A DNA stretch of 64,000 nt from Symbiodinium natans (GCA_905221605.1 CAJNDS010000405.1:83671-147670), one strand, 5' to 3'. Shown: positions 1 through 11,506, numbered from the stretch's first letter. Translations and numbers: made by a program. Notes: a model not told the origin generated them from the sequence alone.

Positions 1-80
1 ATAATCCTCCCTAAATTACCTTTATAAGGAAGAATATCTCTATTTTTTTGGGGGGGGGGGTCTTAAACAAATCGTAGAAT
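1..80. mobile_element. family-G palindromic element, cut by the window edge
   Basis: CCTTTATAAGGAAGAATATC, T-run/G-run junction and TCTTAAACAAATCGTAG match family G (core CTTAAGCAAATAGTAG). Confidence 0.6.
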
Positions 81-368
81 TCACGTCCCTCCACTATAGT
101 TTGTAGTGTGAGGGTGTTGTCCCGACTGGAGCTTGAAGGAGCCTCACACCCCAAACCCCCCCCCCCCCCCACAGAAGCACCCTCAACATCCCCCCCCCCC
201 CCCCCACAGAAGCACCCTCAACATCAACTCCCAAACTTTGCAAACACATGGGTTTAGAGTTTAGGGCTTGGGGTCTGAACCCTAAACCCTAAACCCAAAA
301 CCCTAAACCCCAAACCCTCACAGCGGTTAGGGGTTGAGGGTTGAGGTTTGAAGACTACTTCGGCTGAG

Positions 369-434
369 GTTGCTGCTACCTTTGCCCACGCGCGGAAGTT
401 CGACGTGCCAAGCGTGGCCGTCGCTACCCAGTTG
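369..434 (+). CDS. exon-like island
   Basis: A 22-codon open stretch (VAATFAHARKFDVPSVAVAT, then QL) lies between GCTGAG|G and GT of GTGACC. Codons end mostly in C or G. It is flanked by CCCTAAA on the left and TTTAGGG on the right. Product not recognised. Confidence 0.4.
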
Positions 435-1067
435 GTGACCTCTGGACAACCCTCATTTCAGATGAAGGGTTTAGGGTTTAGGGTTTAGGGTCCCTACAGC
501 CTTTAGAGCAGGATCTCAAGTAAGCTGGGGGAAGCCAGTTTTTGCGAAGTGGCCGTTTGAGAAGCAAGGAATCCCCAAAAAAATTGCACCAAACTGGCAG
601 CGCCGGGAGCCCTAGTAGGGTCACGATGCAGTTTCAGCTGCAAGGCTCAAATCCCAACAGCCGTCGCTTCTGCCTTCAGGTACGCATAAGAGAATGCCCG
701 GCATGCACACAAACTTCGACTTGCCTCTCCTCGTCATCTTTAGGGCAAAACGCATGCTGGGCGCCAATTCCAAACCCCCTCTACACAAGAGCAGCTCAGA
801 AAGAAGCCTGAACCATGGGTTGTTTCCTAAGTATTGCCTCTTTTGGGGTCCTTTTTTGAGGGTGCCGTGCTATATATAGCTCTGAGCACGCTAAACCCTA
901 AACCCAAAATCCCTTAACCCAAAACCCTAACCCAAAACCCTAAATCCCTCAACCCTAAAGCCCTGGCCCTGCGCAATGCCCCAAGGGCTTCCCAAGGCCA
1001 TCGACTTCTCGTCCCGAAACCCTCAAACCCTGAATGTGATGGCTTTTTGGGATGGCCTCCACCAGCT

Positions 1068-1208
1068 TTGGGTTTAGGGTTTAGGGTTTAGGGTTTAGGG
1101 TATAGGGTATAGGGTATAGGGTTTAGGGTTTTAGGGTTTAGGGTTTAGGGTTTAGGGCTTCGGGTTTAGGGTTTAGGGTCTAGGGTTTAGGGTTTAGGGT
1201 TTAGGGTT
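1068..1208 (+). repeat. TTTAGGG interstitial telomere-type array
   Basis: About 19 units, including a short TATAGGG variant run. Confidence 0.92.
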
Positions 1209-1489
1209 CGGCACGAACAAAGATACCCCTGAAGCCATGACCGGCGCACCTGTCGCGCCTGCTTCTCCACAGAGTTCGTCCCTGCGTTGGCACTCTAAAC
1301 CCTAAACCCTAAACCCTAAACCCTAAACCCTAAACGTAGGGCTCAGGGCTGTCGGGCTGTGAAGCGACGCACGCCTCTAACATTTCAAACCCGAAGCCCC
1401 AAAGGCTAAACCCTGACACCCCCAAACCCTACAATCGAGTTCTCGGATAGGGGATAGGATTGGGGGGACAGACCCTCTGAAGAAGGTTC

Positions 1490-1545
1490 CCTAAACCCTA
1501 AACCCTAAACCCTAAACCCTAAACCCTAAACCCTAAACCCTAAAC
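1490..1545 (-). repeat. CCCTAAA array
   Basis: About eight near-perfect units, followed after 140 bp by a longer array of the same orientation at 1680-1775. Confidence 0.92.
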
Positions 1546-2488
1546 CTGTTTAAGAGAGCCAGGAGAGGGCTAAGAAGAGTTCCCTTTTAAGGGTCCCCTT
1601 GATCCTACCCAGAATCCTGAACCCCTTCCCCTAAACAACTAAAACAAAGAAACGCTTACACCTTAAGGGGAAACCTTAATGCCTAAACCCTAAACCCTAA
1701 ACCCTAAACCCTAAACCCTAAACCCTAAACCCTAAACCCTAAACCCCAAACCCTAAACCCTCAACCAGAACCCTACTAAACGCTACACTTCAAGGGGGGG
1801 GAGGGGGGGGACATCAGATTTGAACCCTAAACTCTCACAACCAGAACTCTTAAAAATGAATGCCCTACACCTCGAGGGGGACCTTGGATTTAAACCCTAA
1901 ACCATCAAAACCAGAACACGAATAAAGCGCTACACTTCCAAGGGGACCTTAGATTTAAACCCTAACCCCTCACTACACCTCCAGGGAAACTTAGACGAAA
2001 AACCCGAATTAAATCCTCAACCATAAGCCCTAAGGGGAGACCCCAGAACCCTGTATAAAGCCGCAAAAGTTGGAGCATCATTATCCTGGTACCCCAAGGG
2101 GGTTGCCAAAGGGAATCCCAGCACTAATCGTCCTTAAACTGTTTAAAACCCTAAACCGTAAATAAAACCCTAAACCCTAAAACCCTTGAACCTAGACCCT
2201 AAACCCTAAAACCGTAAACCCTAAACCCCAAACCCGACTTCATGGAGTTAGTTTCCTGTAAGCGATCTCTAAAACCCCCCTAACCCATAAACCCTAGCCC
2301 TAAACGCGAAACCCCAACCGTGCTCCAACTTTATGGAGCTTACTGTAAGCAGCCTCCAAACCCCTCTCTAAGCCCTAAACCCTAACCCTAAACCCTAAGC
2401 CCTAAACCCTAAACCCTAAACCCTAAACATGTAAGCGGCCTCTTAACCCCTCTCTGGCATCAGAGTTCGGCCTGAAGCATCGACGGAG

Positions 2489-2554
2489 GAGCTGATCTCC
2501 ACGAAGAACCTGAGGCAGCTGCGCTCTAAGAGCTTCGGTTTGAGAGGGTTCTGA
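2489..2554 (+). CDS. exon-like island, possible C-terminal exon
   Basis: After GACGGAG|G the frame reads ELISTKNLRQLRSKSFGLRG, then F and TGA. Codon third positions are mostly G or C. It is bounded by a CCCTAAA array (left) and a TTTAGGG array (right). Product not recognised. Confidence 0.35.
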   Translation, partial: ELISTKNLRQLRSKSFGLRGF

Positions 2555-3062
2555 CGAAGTTTAGTGGGTGTAGGGTTTAGGGTTTAGGGTTTAGGGTTTA
2601 GGGTTTAGGGTTTAGGGTTAGGGGTTTTGAGGGTGGAGGGGGGTTTGGTGGTTTTGGGGTCGAGGGTGGCTCATATTCATGCCATGCCATGTGCATCGGG
2701 ATATGGGCGCCTTTAGCATCTGCCTTCAGATTCCTTTTCACTCATACCATCACGTCGAGAACTCTGAGGTCTCTTCTGCAAACGCAGATGACAGTTGTTC
2801 TGAACAGTCGGGCCAGAAGTACTATATCATATAGCGAAGTCCCTTAAGCATACTTGAAAACCCTAAGCGCTACGTCCTAAACCCTAAACCCTAAACCCTA
2901 AACCCCACTCGCAGCCGCGGGGCGAGGTCTCGTGGGACAGGTTCGACATCCTCAGCTCTGCTTTGCCAACCCCCCCCTTCTTAAGAGGGCTTCGGAGGGT
3001 ATAGGGTTTAGGGTTTAGGGTTTAGGGTGTGGGTTTAGGGTTTAGGGTTCAGGGTTTAGGGC

Positions 3063-3160
3063 CCTTTGAAATATCCTATGCTACCCAAGGGCCCATACTG
3101 CAGAACCCTTTGAAGGAGGGTAAGGGACCATTTTTCGGGCCCATGCAACCTCCTTAGACC
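3063..3160. mobile_element. family-D element
   Basis: CAAGGGCCCATACTGCAGAA, CCCTTTGAAGGAGG and TAAGGGACCAT are shared with the copies at 14284, 30845, 36540 and 56101. Confidence 0.65.
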
Positions 3161-3368
3161 CCACACCCACCCGAGCCCTAGGAGCACCAAGATCCCCTCC
3201 ACCAGGGACGTTGAGGGTTGAGAGCCTCGTGCAGATGCAGTATTTTTGAGGAGGGCTTCTACACAAAGCTATCATACTCCCAAAGCCCCTAAACCCTAAA
3301 CCCTAAACCCTAAACCCAACTCCCCCCCCCCCCCAATCCCTGGACTCCATGAGCCCTCCCGTGCAGAC

Positions 3369-3428
3369 GCCAAAGGCTCGGGTACGTGAGCTCGATGTCG
3401 TAAGTGCTGGCGGAATCGACTTTCCAGC
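3369..3428 (-). CDS. exon-like island
   Basis: The frame after GCCAAG|G reads WKVDSASTYDIELTYPSLW and is followed by a GT donor (C|GTCTGC). Acceptor, donor and codon bias all fit an exon. Product not recognised; one other frame is also open. Confidence 0.38.
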
Positions 3429-3651
3429 CTTGGCGTAAGTCTCAGTTCACAGGGTTTAGGGTTTAGGGTTTAGGGTTTAGGGTTAGGGTTTAGGGTTTAG
3501 GGTTTAGGGTTTAGGGTTTTAGGGCTTAAGGCTTAAGGGCTTAGGGTTTGTGTAGGGTCTGGGGGTCGAGGGCTTGGTGCTTCCTACACTTCGTAAGTAA
3601 AGGAGGGAGGTACAGGTACCGCATAGAATCCCTTAAGCCTTATGCACCTCA

Positions 3652-3732
3652 AGAATCAGTTTAGGGTTTAGGGTTTAGGGTTTAGGGTTTAGGGTTTAGG
3701 GTTTAGGGTTTAGGGTTTAGGGTTTAGGGTTA
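3652..3732 (+). repeat. TTTAGGG array
   Basis: Eleven near-perfect units. Confidence 0.92.
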
Positions 3733-4976
3733 TCCTAGGGCATAAGGCTTTGGGGATTCAGGGCTTGGGGCTTCGGTACCTGAGCGTTAGAGTATGGAGA
3801 CGTGCTCACACACCTCGGCCAACTCGGGGCAAGTCAAGGATTTAGGGTTTAGGGTTTAGGGTTTAGGGTTTAGGGTTTAGTGTTTAGGGTTTAGGGTTTA
3901 GGGTTCAGGGTTTAGGGTTCGAATCTGAAGGACAGCTCTCATCGAACATGTTGTCAGGTCCTCCGCGTTCCGGAAGTCAAGTTGGATTTGGCACTTGGGC
4001 AGCGCTCTTCAACTAATCCCCAACCCCTGAACCCTAAAAAACCCGAAGCCCTACAAGCCCTGTACATCCCCAGGCCCAGTAAACCCTAAGACCCTGCAAA
4101 CCCATCAGCTTATAAGTCCGCATGCCTTGTAAATCCGCAAGCCCTACGCTAGACCCTACATGACCCATAAAACTGTAGGTAGAGAGGGTCCCACATACCC
4201 TAAACCCCAAACCCCAAACCCTAAACCCCAAACCCTAAACCCCAAACCCTAAACCCTAAACCCCAGGTAAAACCCGAAAACCCCAAGGTGTGGAGGGCTC
4301 CAGAAGGGCGGAACCCGATGATCCAACCCGCCAAGCTTGAAGTCCTAAACCCCTGGAACCCCGAATCGGATTTAGCGTTTCGGAAACCCTAAAAAAACTG
4401 AGAACCATTCATGTTAAACCCCTGGAACCCCGAATCGGGTGTAGCGTTTAGGGGGTTGAGGGTTCTTTTGGGTTCAGGGTTTAGGAGTTTTAGGAGTTTT
4501 AGGAGTTTTAGGGTTTACAGGGTCTACAGGGCTTACAGGGTTTAGGGCTTGAAGCCTGAACAGGCAACCCTCAAGCGTCTGAAGACCCCACTCAAACTCA
4601 GTAAAACCCTAAGCCCCAAAAACCCTGAGAACCCTAAGAACTCTCAGAACCCCCGAGTGAAAAACAAAAAAGGAAACCCTAAAAAAACTAAGAACCCTTC
4701 ATGTTAAACCCCTGAAAAACCTTGGAAACCCGAAGAACCCTTAAGTTAAAATCAAGAAAACCCCAAAAGCCCTCAAAAACCTGTAGATTAAACCCTGAAA
4801 ACCCTACGAAACCCCAAACTAAAAACCCCAAAAAAAACCGAAGAACCGCAAGAAACCTTAACACCTTGAGAACCCTAGACACCCCTAAGAACCCAACCTA
4901 AACCCTAAACCCTAAACCCTAAACCCTAAACCCTAAGACCCCTAAGAACCCTAAGAACCCTAAGAACCCTTTTCGC

Positions 4977-5043
4977 TGAGCACGGAGCTCCACTTGTTGC
5001 CCGGCTGTGGGTTCGGCTGACATGCCAGGGAGATGTCGTCCAC
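4977..5043 (-). CDS. exon-like island
   Basis: After GGCCCAG|G the frame reads VDDISLACQPNPQPGNKW then SSVL, followed by a GC donor (CTCA|GCGAAA). The splice signals are the same type as in the MYCBP gene. It sits between CCCTAAA and TTTAGGG arrays. Product not recognised. Confidence 0.45.
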
Positions 5044-5163
5044 CTGGGCCACGACACTTTGGGGGATCTTTAGGGCTATATAGATAGGTATATATATATA
5101 TATAGGGTTTAGGGTTTAGGGTTAGGGTTTAGGGTTCAGGGTTTAGGGTATGGGATTGTGGAG

Positions 5164-5430
5164 TCAGGCTACTTCGAATCGACTTTGCATGAACAATCGC
5201 ATGTCCTTGACCACCGCCTCCTTCAAACCAAAGACCTCGCCACACTTTCCACGAAACTGCGAGATGGTAAGGTCGGTAGAAACGATGAGGTTTTTGTCCT
5301 TGCCCTCGTACTTGATGATGACATTCAACTCGTTTGCCTCCTACTTGGTGGCGGTGCTGTATCCTGACCCCTTCGTCTTGTTGATGTAGCCGATTTTGGC
5401 AAGAATGGCCCTTGCGTCATTCTCCATCAT
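5164..5430 (-). CDS. ubiquitin-like-fold candidate exon(s), in-frame TAG
   Basis: The minus strand reads MMENDARAILAKIGYINK... up to TAG at 5343-5341, then in the same frame EANELNVIIKYEGKDKNLIV, STDLTISQFRGKCGEVFGLK and EAVVKDMRLFMQSRFEVA before TGA. The second half has the strand-strand-helix-strand rhythm of a ubiquitin-like domain (hydrophobic strand, basic loop, STDLTISQFRGKC helix, then MRLFM). The TAG is directly followed by G, so it may be the end of an intron (TAG|GAG). It may instead be a nonsense mutation in a pseudogene. The fold assignment is inference from pattern only. Confidence 0.5.
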
Positions 5431-5950
5431 CGTCAGCAGGCCTCGGTGTCGGCGTGGTCGTCAATTTGCCTCCTCCCCCCCTCCCCACTTCCCTGGGGGC
5501 TGGAGTGTCGGACTGTTCTGAAGCCCGTAAACAGCAAGGACATCCCACATCATCTCATATCACCCCTCATTCTACACCCCCCCCCCCCCAAACTAAGAAC
5601 CTAAACCGCAAAACCCGCGCCAGATCACCTAGAAGAACAAGGATCCTCCCTAAACCCTAAACCCTAAACCCATAAACCCTAATTAAAGCCTGCACCCAAG
5701 CATCTGGCGCCCCAAGCCCTACCACTCCACCGCCCCAAAACCTAAACCGTTGGGCAGGTTGGAGGCTTTTGGTGGCGATTTGGGGTTTCCGGGTTGTTGG
5801 GGTTTAGGGTTTAGGGTTTAGGCAGGGTTGAGGGGGATTTGAGGGTGTTTAAGGGTTAGGGCTTGGATGGGGCGTCTGGGGTTTTCGAGGTTTGGAGGGA
5901 TCGGGGGAGGTTGGGGTTGAGGGTTCACCATGGAAATCCCAATGCGCACA

Positions 5951-6040
5951 CAGTCCTTAATAGGGATGACAATAGGGGAGGGGGGGGGGGGGGTACTATA
6001 ATCCCGATTAAGGACTGCTAGTATAAGGGGGAACATCCCA
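5951..6040. mobile_element. family-A palindromic element, left-truncated
   Basis: The right arm GGACTGCTAGTATAAGGGGG and AACATCCCA match the other family-A copies; the outer left arm is missing. The centre is a poly-G run. Confidence 0.65.
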
Positions 6041-6165
6041 TAGGGCTTAAAAAGGGGATAAACAAAAAAAGGCTTAGTTTGGTTGAACCTGTAATTTTCC
6101 AACACCCAAGCTTTCCCGTGTGATCGGGGGATGGGCGGTGTTTAGGGACTTAGAGTCTAGGCCTT

Positions 6166-6240
6166 ACTTGGAGGTTCATGGGTACTACTTATAACTTACT
6201 TACAGGACGTATAGGGGGCTTAGAGGTGCAGTTATTCTTG
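6166..6240. mobile_element. family-B element, partial
   Basis: ACTTGGAGGTTCATGGGTAC with TATAACTTACTTACAGG and GGGGGCTTAGAGGTGCAGTT resembles the left and middle of family B. The right arm is lost and family-H-like sequence follows. Confidence 0.5.
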
Positions 6241-6313
6241 GGGTTACGAGAACTAGGAGTCAGGGGATTATGAGGGAACCTGCACCCCAAAACAAGGGAA
6301 TAAGGGCCTACTC

Positions 6314-6389
6314 TGGGTTTAGGGTTTAGGGTTTAGGGTTTAGGGTTTAGGGTTTAGGGTTTAGGGTTTAGGGTTTAGGGTTTAGGGTG
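6314..6389 (+). repeat. TTTAGGG array
   Basis: Eleven near-perfect units. A CCCTAAA array in the opposite orientation starts 150 bp to the right. Confidence 0.92.
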
Positions 6390-7153
6390 GGTCCTAGGTT
6401 GTAGGCACCCTGAACCTGCAAGCACACGTGGCCCGGGGCCCAAGTCGTCCAAGCGGCTAGGTGCTCGGGGGTGTCCGGCGACGAGCATTTCTGAGTTGCA
6501 GCGTTTCAGGTCTAGGGCGACCAAACCCGAAATTCCTAAACCCTAAACCCTGAACCCGAAATATCCAAACCCTGAAGCCTAGACCCGAAATTCCTAAACC
6601 CTAAACCCTCAACCCGAAATTCCTGAACCCTAACCCCTAAACCCTAAACCCTTAATCCCAAACCCTAAACCCTTAATCCTAAACCCTAAACCCTAAACCC
6701 TAAACCCTGAACCCTAAACCCTAACGGTTCACGGAGGGCTTCGGGCTCGGGGCTTGCTCCTCGGAAGCTTTGCGGGTAGGGATGGTCGGCAGGCTGAACA
6801 TTGAGGGATTTGGGCTCAGGCACCAAAACCCTGCAAAGAGGGACTCTTAGGGTTTAGGGTTTAGGGTTTAGGGTTTAGGGCATTCAGAGGACAACTCCGG
6901 TTGCACACTCCCCTTCCTGTAGCCCGAAGCCCGTAACCCGAGATTTCAGCTCCGCCTGCAATGAAAACGAGTTGCGCACGACCCGAGCTCCGAGAACAAA
7001 CCCCAACATGGGCTTAGGCCCGAAACCCTAAACCCTAAGCCCTAAACCCTAAACCCTAAACCCTAAACCCTAAGCCCTAAACCCTAAACCCTAAACCCTA
7101 AAACCCTAAACCCTGTAGGCCCGAAACCCTGTAAGTCCCAAAACCTCTGAAAC

Positions 7154-7270
7154 TTGGGATGTCCTGATAATAGCAGTCTTCGAAAGGGACTAGAATAGGG
7201 GGGTAATGGGGGGGCACTACAATCCTTCAGAATTAAGGATGTTAGCATAATAAGGGGGGGAACATCCCAA
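7154..7270. mobile_element. family-A palindromic element
   Basis: TTGGGATGTCC at the left pairs with GGGGGAACATCCCAA at the right. The arms contain the AGTCCTTAATAGGGA-type core in diverged form, and the centre is G-rich. Confidence 0.7.
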
Positions 7271-7753
7271 CCTTGAGGGCCCAAACCGGTAACCTGCCCA
7301 AGGGAACCGCTTGCTTTCCCAGGCACAGCCAGTCCCCCGAGGCAATTCAGGCACTCATGCGCGTGGTTCATAAGCTTGATGCCGCCCACCTCCAAGACCC
7401 CCCAAACACCCAAACTCTTACGGGTTTAGGCTTTAGGGTTGAGGGTTTGCTGGTTTTTAGTAGGGAACGCAATATTAAGCTACCAACACAATCCGTTAGA
7501 GGCACTGTCTAGGGAGTTTTTAGGCACCTGACTCCTTCCTTGGAGAGCGGGGGGGAGGGGGGGAGGGGGGGAAGGTTTTGTCTTCAGGGGTTGGCCAGAG
7601 CACCAAGCCGTGCAAGCATAAGTGCTCCGAAGTGGTGCGTCTGCAGTGGAAGCTGCTTGAAGCATCTCAAGCACAAGGTTCACTGCTTCATGTGCTCTGC
7701 CGTCTTCCCAAAAAAAAACTTTAAACCGCAAACCCTAAGCCCGAAACCAAACC

Positions 7754-7797
7754 TAACCCAAACCCCCCCCCCCCCCCAAAAAAAAAAAAAAAAAAAC
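7754..7797. repeat. C-run/A-run junction
   Basis: About 15 C are followed by about 18 A. Similar C(n)A(n) or T(n)G(n) junctions occur near 50, 11455, 17850, 27235, 32226, 45790 and 58358. Confidence 0.8.
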
Positions 7798-8068
7798 AAA
7801 CCTAACCCCAAATCCTAAACCCCGAACCTAAGCCCCAAACCCCAATCGCCTCCCCTCCCCCCACAAGAAAAAGTAATATAAACACCCCCCCTCCCAAAAA
7901 AAAACAATAATACAAAACAACAACCCAAACCTAAACTCCAAACCTAAGCCCTAAACCCCAACCCCCTCCAAGAAAAAACGAAAAACAGAAATATTCAAAA
8001 ATAGAAAAACAAAACAGATAAACCCCAAACCTAAACCCCAAACCCCCCCAACCCCCCCCCCCCCCAGC

Positions 8069-8104
8069 CTCGCCCACCTTCGTGGCCGCGTCGACGAAGC
8101 TATC
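8069..8104 (-). CDS. exon-like island
   Basis: A 12-codon segment DSFVDAATKVGE lies exactly between GCCAAG|G and a GC donor (GAG|GCTGGG). The frame extends upstream as NDGAK. Signals match the MYCBP exons. Product not recognised. Confidence 0.42.
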
Positions 8105-8206
8105 CTTGGCCCCATCGTTGGGGTTTCTGGTTTGGGTTTTTTGGGTTTTGGGTTTTGGGTTTAGGGTTCGGGGTTTCGGGTTTAGGGTATGGGGTTTAGG
8201 GTTTAG

Positions 8207-8429
8207 GGTCGAGATCGACATCATCAACTTGCTTTGCTGGCCCTGCAACGGGCTCAAGGAAACTCACTTTGCTGGTGATCTTGTGACTGTGGCATACTGT
8301 GGGGCGGAGCTTGAAGACTGCGCGGCAATGTCTTTGACCTGCAAAAGCTGGAGTCCTTGCCCAAAAGTGAGCCGATACTGCAAAACTGCATACTTTCGGG
8401 AGGCCCGGCAGCAGAAAATCTCGGCATAG
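8207..8429 (+). CDS. cysteine-rich exon-like island
   Basis: A 74-codon frame ends at TAG (8427). It reads VEIDIINLLCWPCNGLKETH, later VTVAYCGAELEDCAAM and CKSWSPCPKVSRYCKTAYFR. The spacing C..C.KV.RYC recalls a MYND zinc finger with the later Cys replaced, but the match is partial and I would not assign it. It could be a degenerate domain or an exon with downstream splicing. Confidence 0.38.
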
Positions 8430-8702
8430 ATCTGTTTTGGGTTTTGGGTTTGGGGTTTTGGGTTTAGGGTTTCGGGTTTGGGGTTTAGGGTCTGGGGTTT
8501 AGGGTTGGGGGTTTCGGGTCTGGGGACTACGGTTTAGGGTTTGGGGAGTGGGGTCAGGGTTTCGGGTTTAGGGTTTGGGGTTTAGGGTTTCGGGTTTGGG
8601 GTTTAGGGTTTCGGGCTTAGGGTTTGGCATTTCGGGTTTAGGGTTTGGGGTTTTGGGTCTGGGGTTTATAGGGGAAACCCACCGAAAACCTCCCAACCCC
8701 CA

Positions 8703-8792
8703 AAACCTGTCGAGTTTAAGGCTCTGGGTTCGGATTTTAACAGGCTTCGCGCAGCTTGGGCGTTGCAGAAAAAGTTTCTGGGCGTCTGGTAA
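8703..8792 (+). CDS. exon-like island ending in a stop
   Basis: The frame reads PVEFKALGSDFNRLRAAW then ALQKKFLGVW and TAA. Codon bias is coding-like and the sequence is non-repetitive, unlike the GFRV-type array translations on its left. Product not recognised. Confidence 0.33.
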   Translation, partial: KPVEFKALGSDFNRLRAAWALQKKFLGVW

Positions 8793-9054
8793 ATCCAACC
8801 CTTTACCCGCGAACCTACACTCCCATGCTCTCGTACTGTTCTCGGGTTTAGGGTGTATGTAGTAGCCTGCCCTGAAGCCTCATCATAGGGTACTAGTATT
8901 AGGATTCCCTAAGCCCTGAACATACTGTCAAGGGTCTAAAGAAGAAGGGACCCTTTGTTCTTCAGGGTTGTCAAGGGGCTACTTAGGTACATAGGGACGA
9001 ATAAGGTACATCGAGGGGTGACACAGGGGAATAAGATTAACTGGACTCCTCATC

Positions 9055-9165
9055 TGTATACCCCTTGTAGACTCCTATACAAATTGAGGGCCCTTGCATC
9101 AGAACCAGGAGGTTAGGGACCATGTCAAGGGGGTGATGAAACTACCCTCAGATTCTAGGGTTGTA
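9055..9165. mobile_element. family-D element, diverged
   Basis: GAGGGCCCTTGCATCAGAAC, AGGAGGTTAGGGACCATGTC and GAAACTACCCTCAGA match family D. Confidence 0.5.
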
Positions 9166-9315
9166 CCTTGGACTCTGAAGGCTGTGCCCTTGGGTGTTGG
9201 GGACCCTTTGACAAGGTCCTTAAGGTCGAAAAAGGACCACATTCCGAGAAACATTCAGGGGAACCTTTAGGGGTACAACCTTAGGGGCACGAGTCTTAAT
9301 CCTTTGACAGATAGA
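9164..9315. repeat. family-E repeat
   Basis: TTGGACTCTGAAGGCTGTGC, GTTGGGGACCCTTTGACAAG and GGGGTACAACCTTAGGGGCA align with 26684-26850. The unit is about 150 bp. Confidence 0.6.
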
Positions 9316-9743
9316 CCCGAAACTCGACACCCTAAACCCTAAACCCTAAACACTAAACCCTAAACCCTAAACCCAACCCCCCTCCCCCTCGGCCTACACC
9401 CTAAGTCTTCACACTCTCGATCCAATGAGTTGCGGTTCGAGCCTAGGGCTGGGTGGGGCTTCAGCGCGCTCTTTCGGCTTGTAGCTCCCAAAGGGAGGGG
9501 GGGGATTTAGGGTTTAGGGTTTAGGGTGTAGAGTTTAGGGTTAAGTTTGTTTCTTGTACACTGGAGTCACGCTTTTCCGAGCGTGACAGTTCATGGTTTA
9601 GGGGCTTAGGGTTTGGGGAGAGGGCAAAGCTCCTTTAAGGACTTAGGGCTTTCGGGTACGACAAAACTACAGCGGCAATGCCCTTGCCCCTGTGTTGATG
9701 CACCGCCAGACCCCTAGCCCTAAACCCTACACCCTAAACCCTA

Positions 9744-9833
9744 AGGACTCTGCCCCGGACACCCTTGCCGCTGGGCCACGGCTTTGAGCTGGATGGTGAG
9801 GACACCCATCTTCCTGGGACTCACAAAGCCTAG
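9744..9833 (+). CDS. exon-like island
   Basis: One frame reads RTLPRTPLPLGHGFELDGED then THLPGTHKA and TAG. A second frame is also open, so the strand and frame are uncertain. It lies between a CCCTAAA run and a G-rich TTTAGGG block. Confidence 0.22.
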   Translation, partial: RTLPRTPLPLGHGFELDGEDTHLPGTHKA

Positions 9834-10614
9834 AAGCCCAAAGCGGCCGAAAGGCAAAGGCCTCTGAGGGTTTAGGGTTGGGGGGATTAGGGTTTAGGGC
9901 TTAGGGTTGAGGGTTTAGGGTTTAGGGTTGAGGGGTTTAGGGTTTAGGGTTTGGGGTTTGGGGTTTGGGGTTTAGGGTTTAGGGTTTAGGGAATGCTTAG
10001 CGTTTAGGGTTTAAGGAATAGGGAATGTATGTTTAGGTCTTCAGTGCGCAATGAACCTGAATACCACACCCCCAGCGCCCCCTAAGCCCTACACGCCCCG
10101 CAGATGTCCTGCTTGACCCGGCCTGTCCGCAAAAACCCTTCCACTCGACGCCCTAGACGAGCCCTAACTTGAAGTGCTCCAAGCAGCTCGGCACCTCAAC
10201 AATCTCCAAAGTCCCCGGGGGAGCCAAACCCCCCTTCATTCCGGAAATTGCCCTTAACCCGAAACTCTAAACCCCTAATTCCAACTGTGGAAACCTACAT
10301 CCACATGTGGATCCCTCGCCACATGGTTCGAAGCACATTGCTCGACATCGCGCGCCCAGCACACAGATGTTTCAGAGGGCTCTGTGCCTGAGGGCTTAAC
10401 TGAACCCTAAACCCTACAAACGCTATACACCCCATCAACACTATGTACCCAAAACACCCTGTAAACCCGGTAAACCGTATAAACCCTATAATCCCTGTAA
10501 ACCCTCTAACCCCTATAAACCCTCTAAACCCTATAAATCCTGCAAACCGTGTAAACCCTATAACAAACCCCTACAAACCCTACAAACCCCCATAGCACCC
10601 CATAAATCCTGAAC

Positions 10615-10681
10615 CGCTCGTCTCAGCCAGAGGGTCGAGGACTCCCGAGACAGCTCCAGCGCACGGGACTCGTAGCCTGCG
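10615..10681 (-). CDS. exon-like island
   Basis: After GTCGCAG|G the frame reads YESRALELSRESSTLWLRRA and is followed by a GT donor (GCG|GTTCAG). Upstream the frame stays open as FSGTAVAG. Product not recognised. Confidence 0.4.
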
Positions 10682-11404
10682 ACCGCAGTTCCCGAGAATC
10701 TTTGAAATGGCTTTAGGGGTTTAGGGTTTAGGGTTTAGGGCTTAGGATCTAGGTCAGAGATTTGGGGTTTGTGGGGGTTTAGGGGTTCTAGGGGTTAGAG
10801 GGGCTTAGGGTTTAGGGTTCCCAGGCGCAGGAATCTCTGATCGATTCAGGGAGTGATTACATGTAGATCGCTTATGATCTCCACTTCTCCAAAACAAAGA
10901 TTAGCTGCATGACTAGAGTGCTTTAGGGGGTCTATTAGAGATTTGGTTTAGCGGTTCAGGGTTTAACGGTATAAGGCTTCTTTCTGCTCGCTTCCAGCTG
11001 TTCTGGCCATGGTAGGCCTGTCCTAAAAGTTGCTCAGTCCGAAAATCACATAGGGTTTAGGGTTTAGGGTTTAGGGTTTAGGGTTTAGGGTTTAGGGTGA
11101 AGGGTTTAGGGTATAGGGTTTAAGGTTTAGGGTACTGGCGCGAGTTAGACAGAAAACAAGTACGACGATACGCCGTTCAACAAGACACAATAGACAAACA
11201 ACACACACAGAGTAAGAATAACAGTGCTATTGCTTTTATGAGCATGTGGACACATACCAAAAAACATCATGACAAGCAGAATAGTCATACAGGGCCCCTA
11301 AGACTCGCAGACACCAACAAAGCACTTCAAGCCTGAACTCCTCAACTCCCTAAGCTGCTCCCTTAACTCCCTAAACCACCCGTAAGGCTTCCTAAACCAG
11401 ATCA

Positions 11405-11506
11405 CCAATCAGGGTACCCTGTTTGGGTTGGTTCCTGCATAAGGGAGCCTCGAACCCCCCCAAAAAAAAGGAAAAAGGGTACCACTGGGCTACTGAGTCT
11501 CCAAAC
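11405..11506. mobile_element. family-H element
   Basis: CAGGGTACCCTGTTTGGGTT, GGGAGCCTCGAACCC, an A run and AAAAGGGTACCACTGGGC are shared with 42718 and, more loosely, 22395 and 51690. Confidence 0.6.

Larger units (their letters stand above)
440..2450. other. heptamer mosaic, no firm gene
   Basis: Alternating TTTAGGG and CCCTAAA arrays with degenerate CCTAAACC sequence. A possible short coding island lies at 1210-1290, open on both strands, too weak to call. Confidence 0.6.

Noticed and set aside
8568-8862. Frames containing repeated GFRVSGLGF or LNPKPETLNPKP
   Set aside because: These peptides are the translation of TTTAGGG/CCCTAAA variants and recur all over the window.
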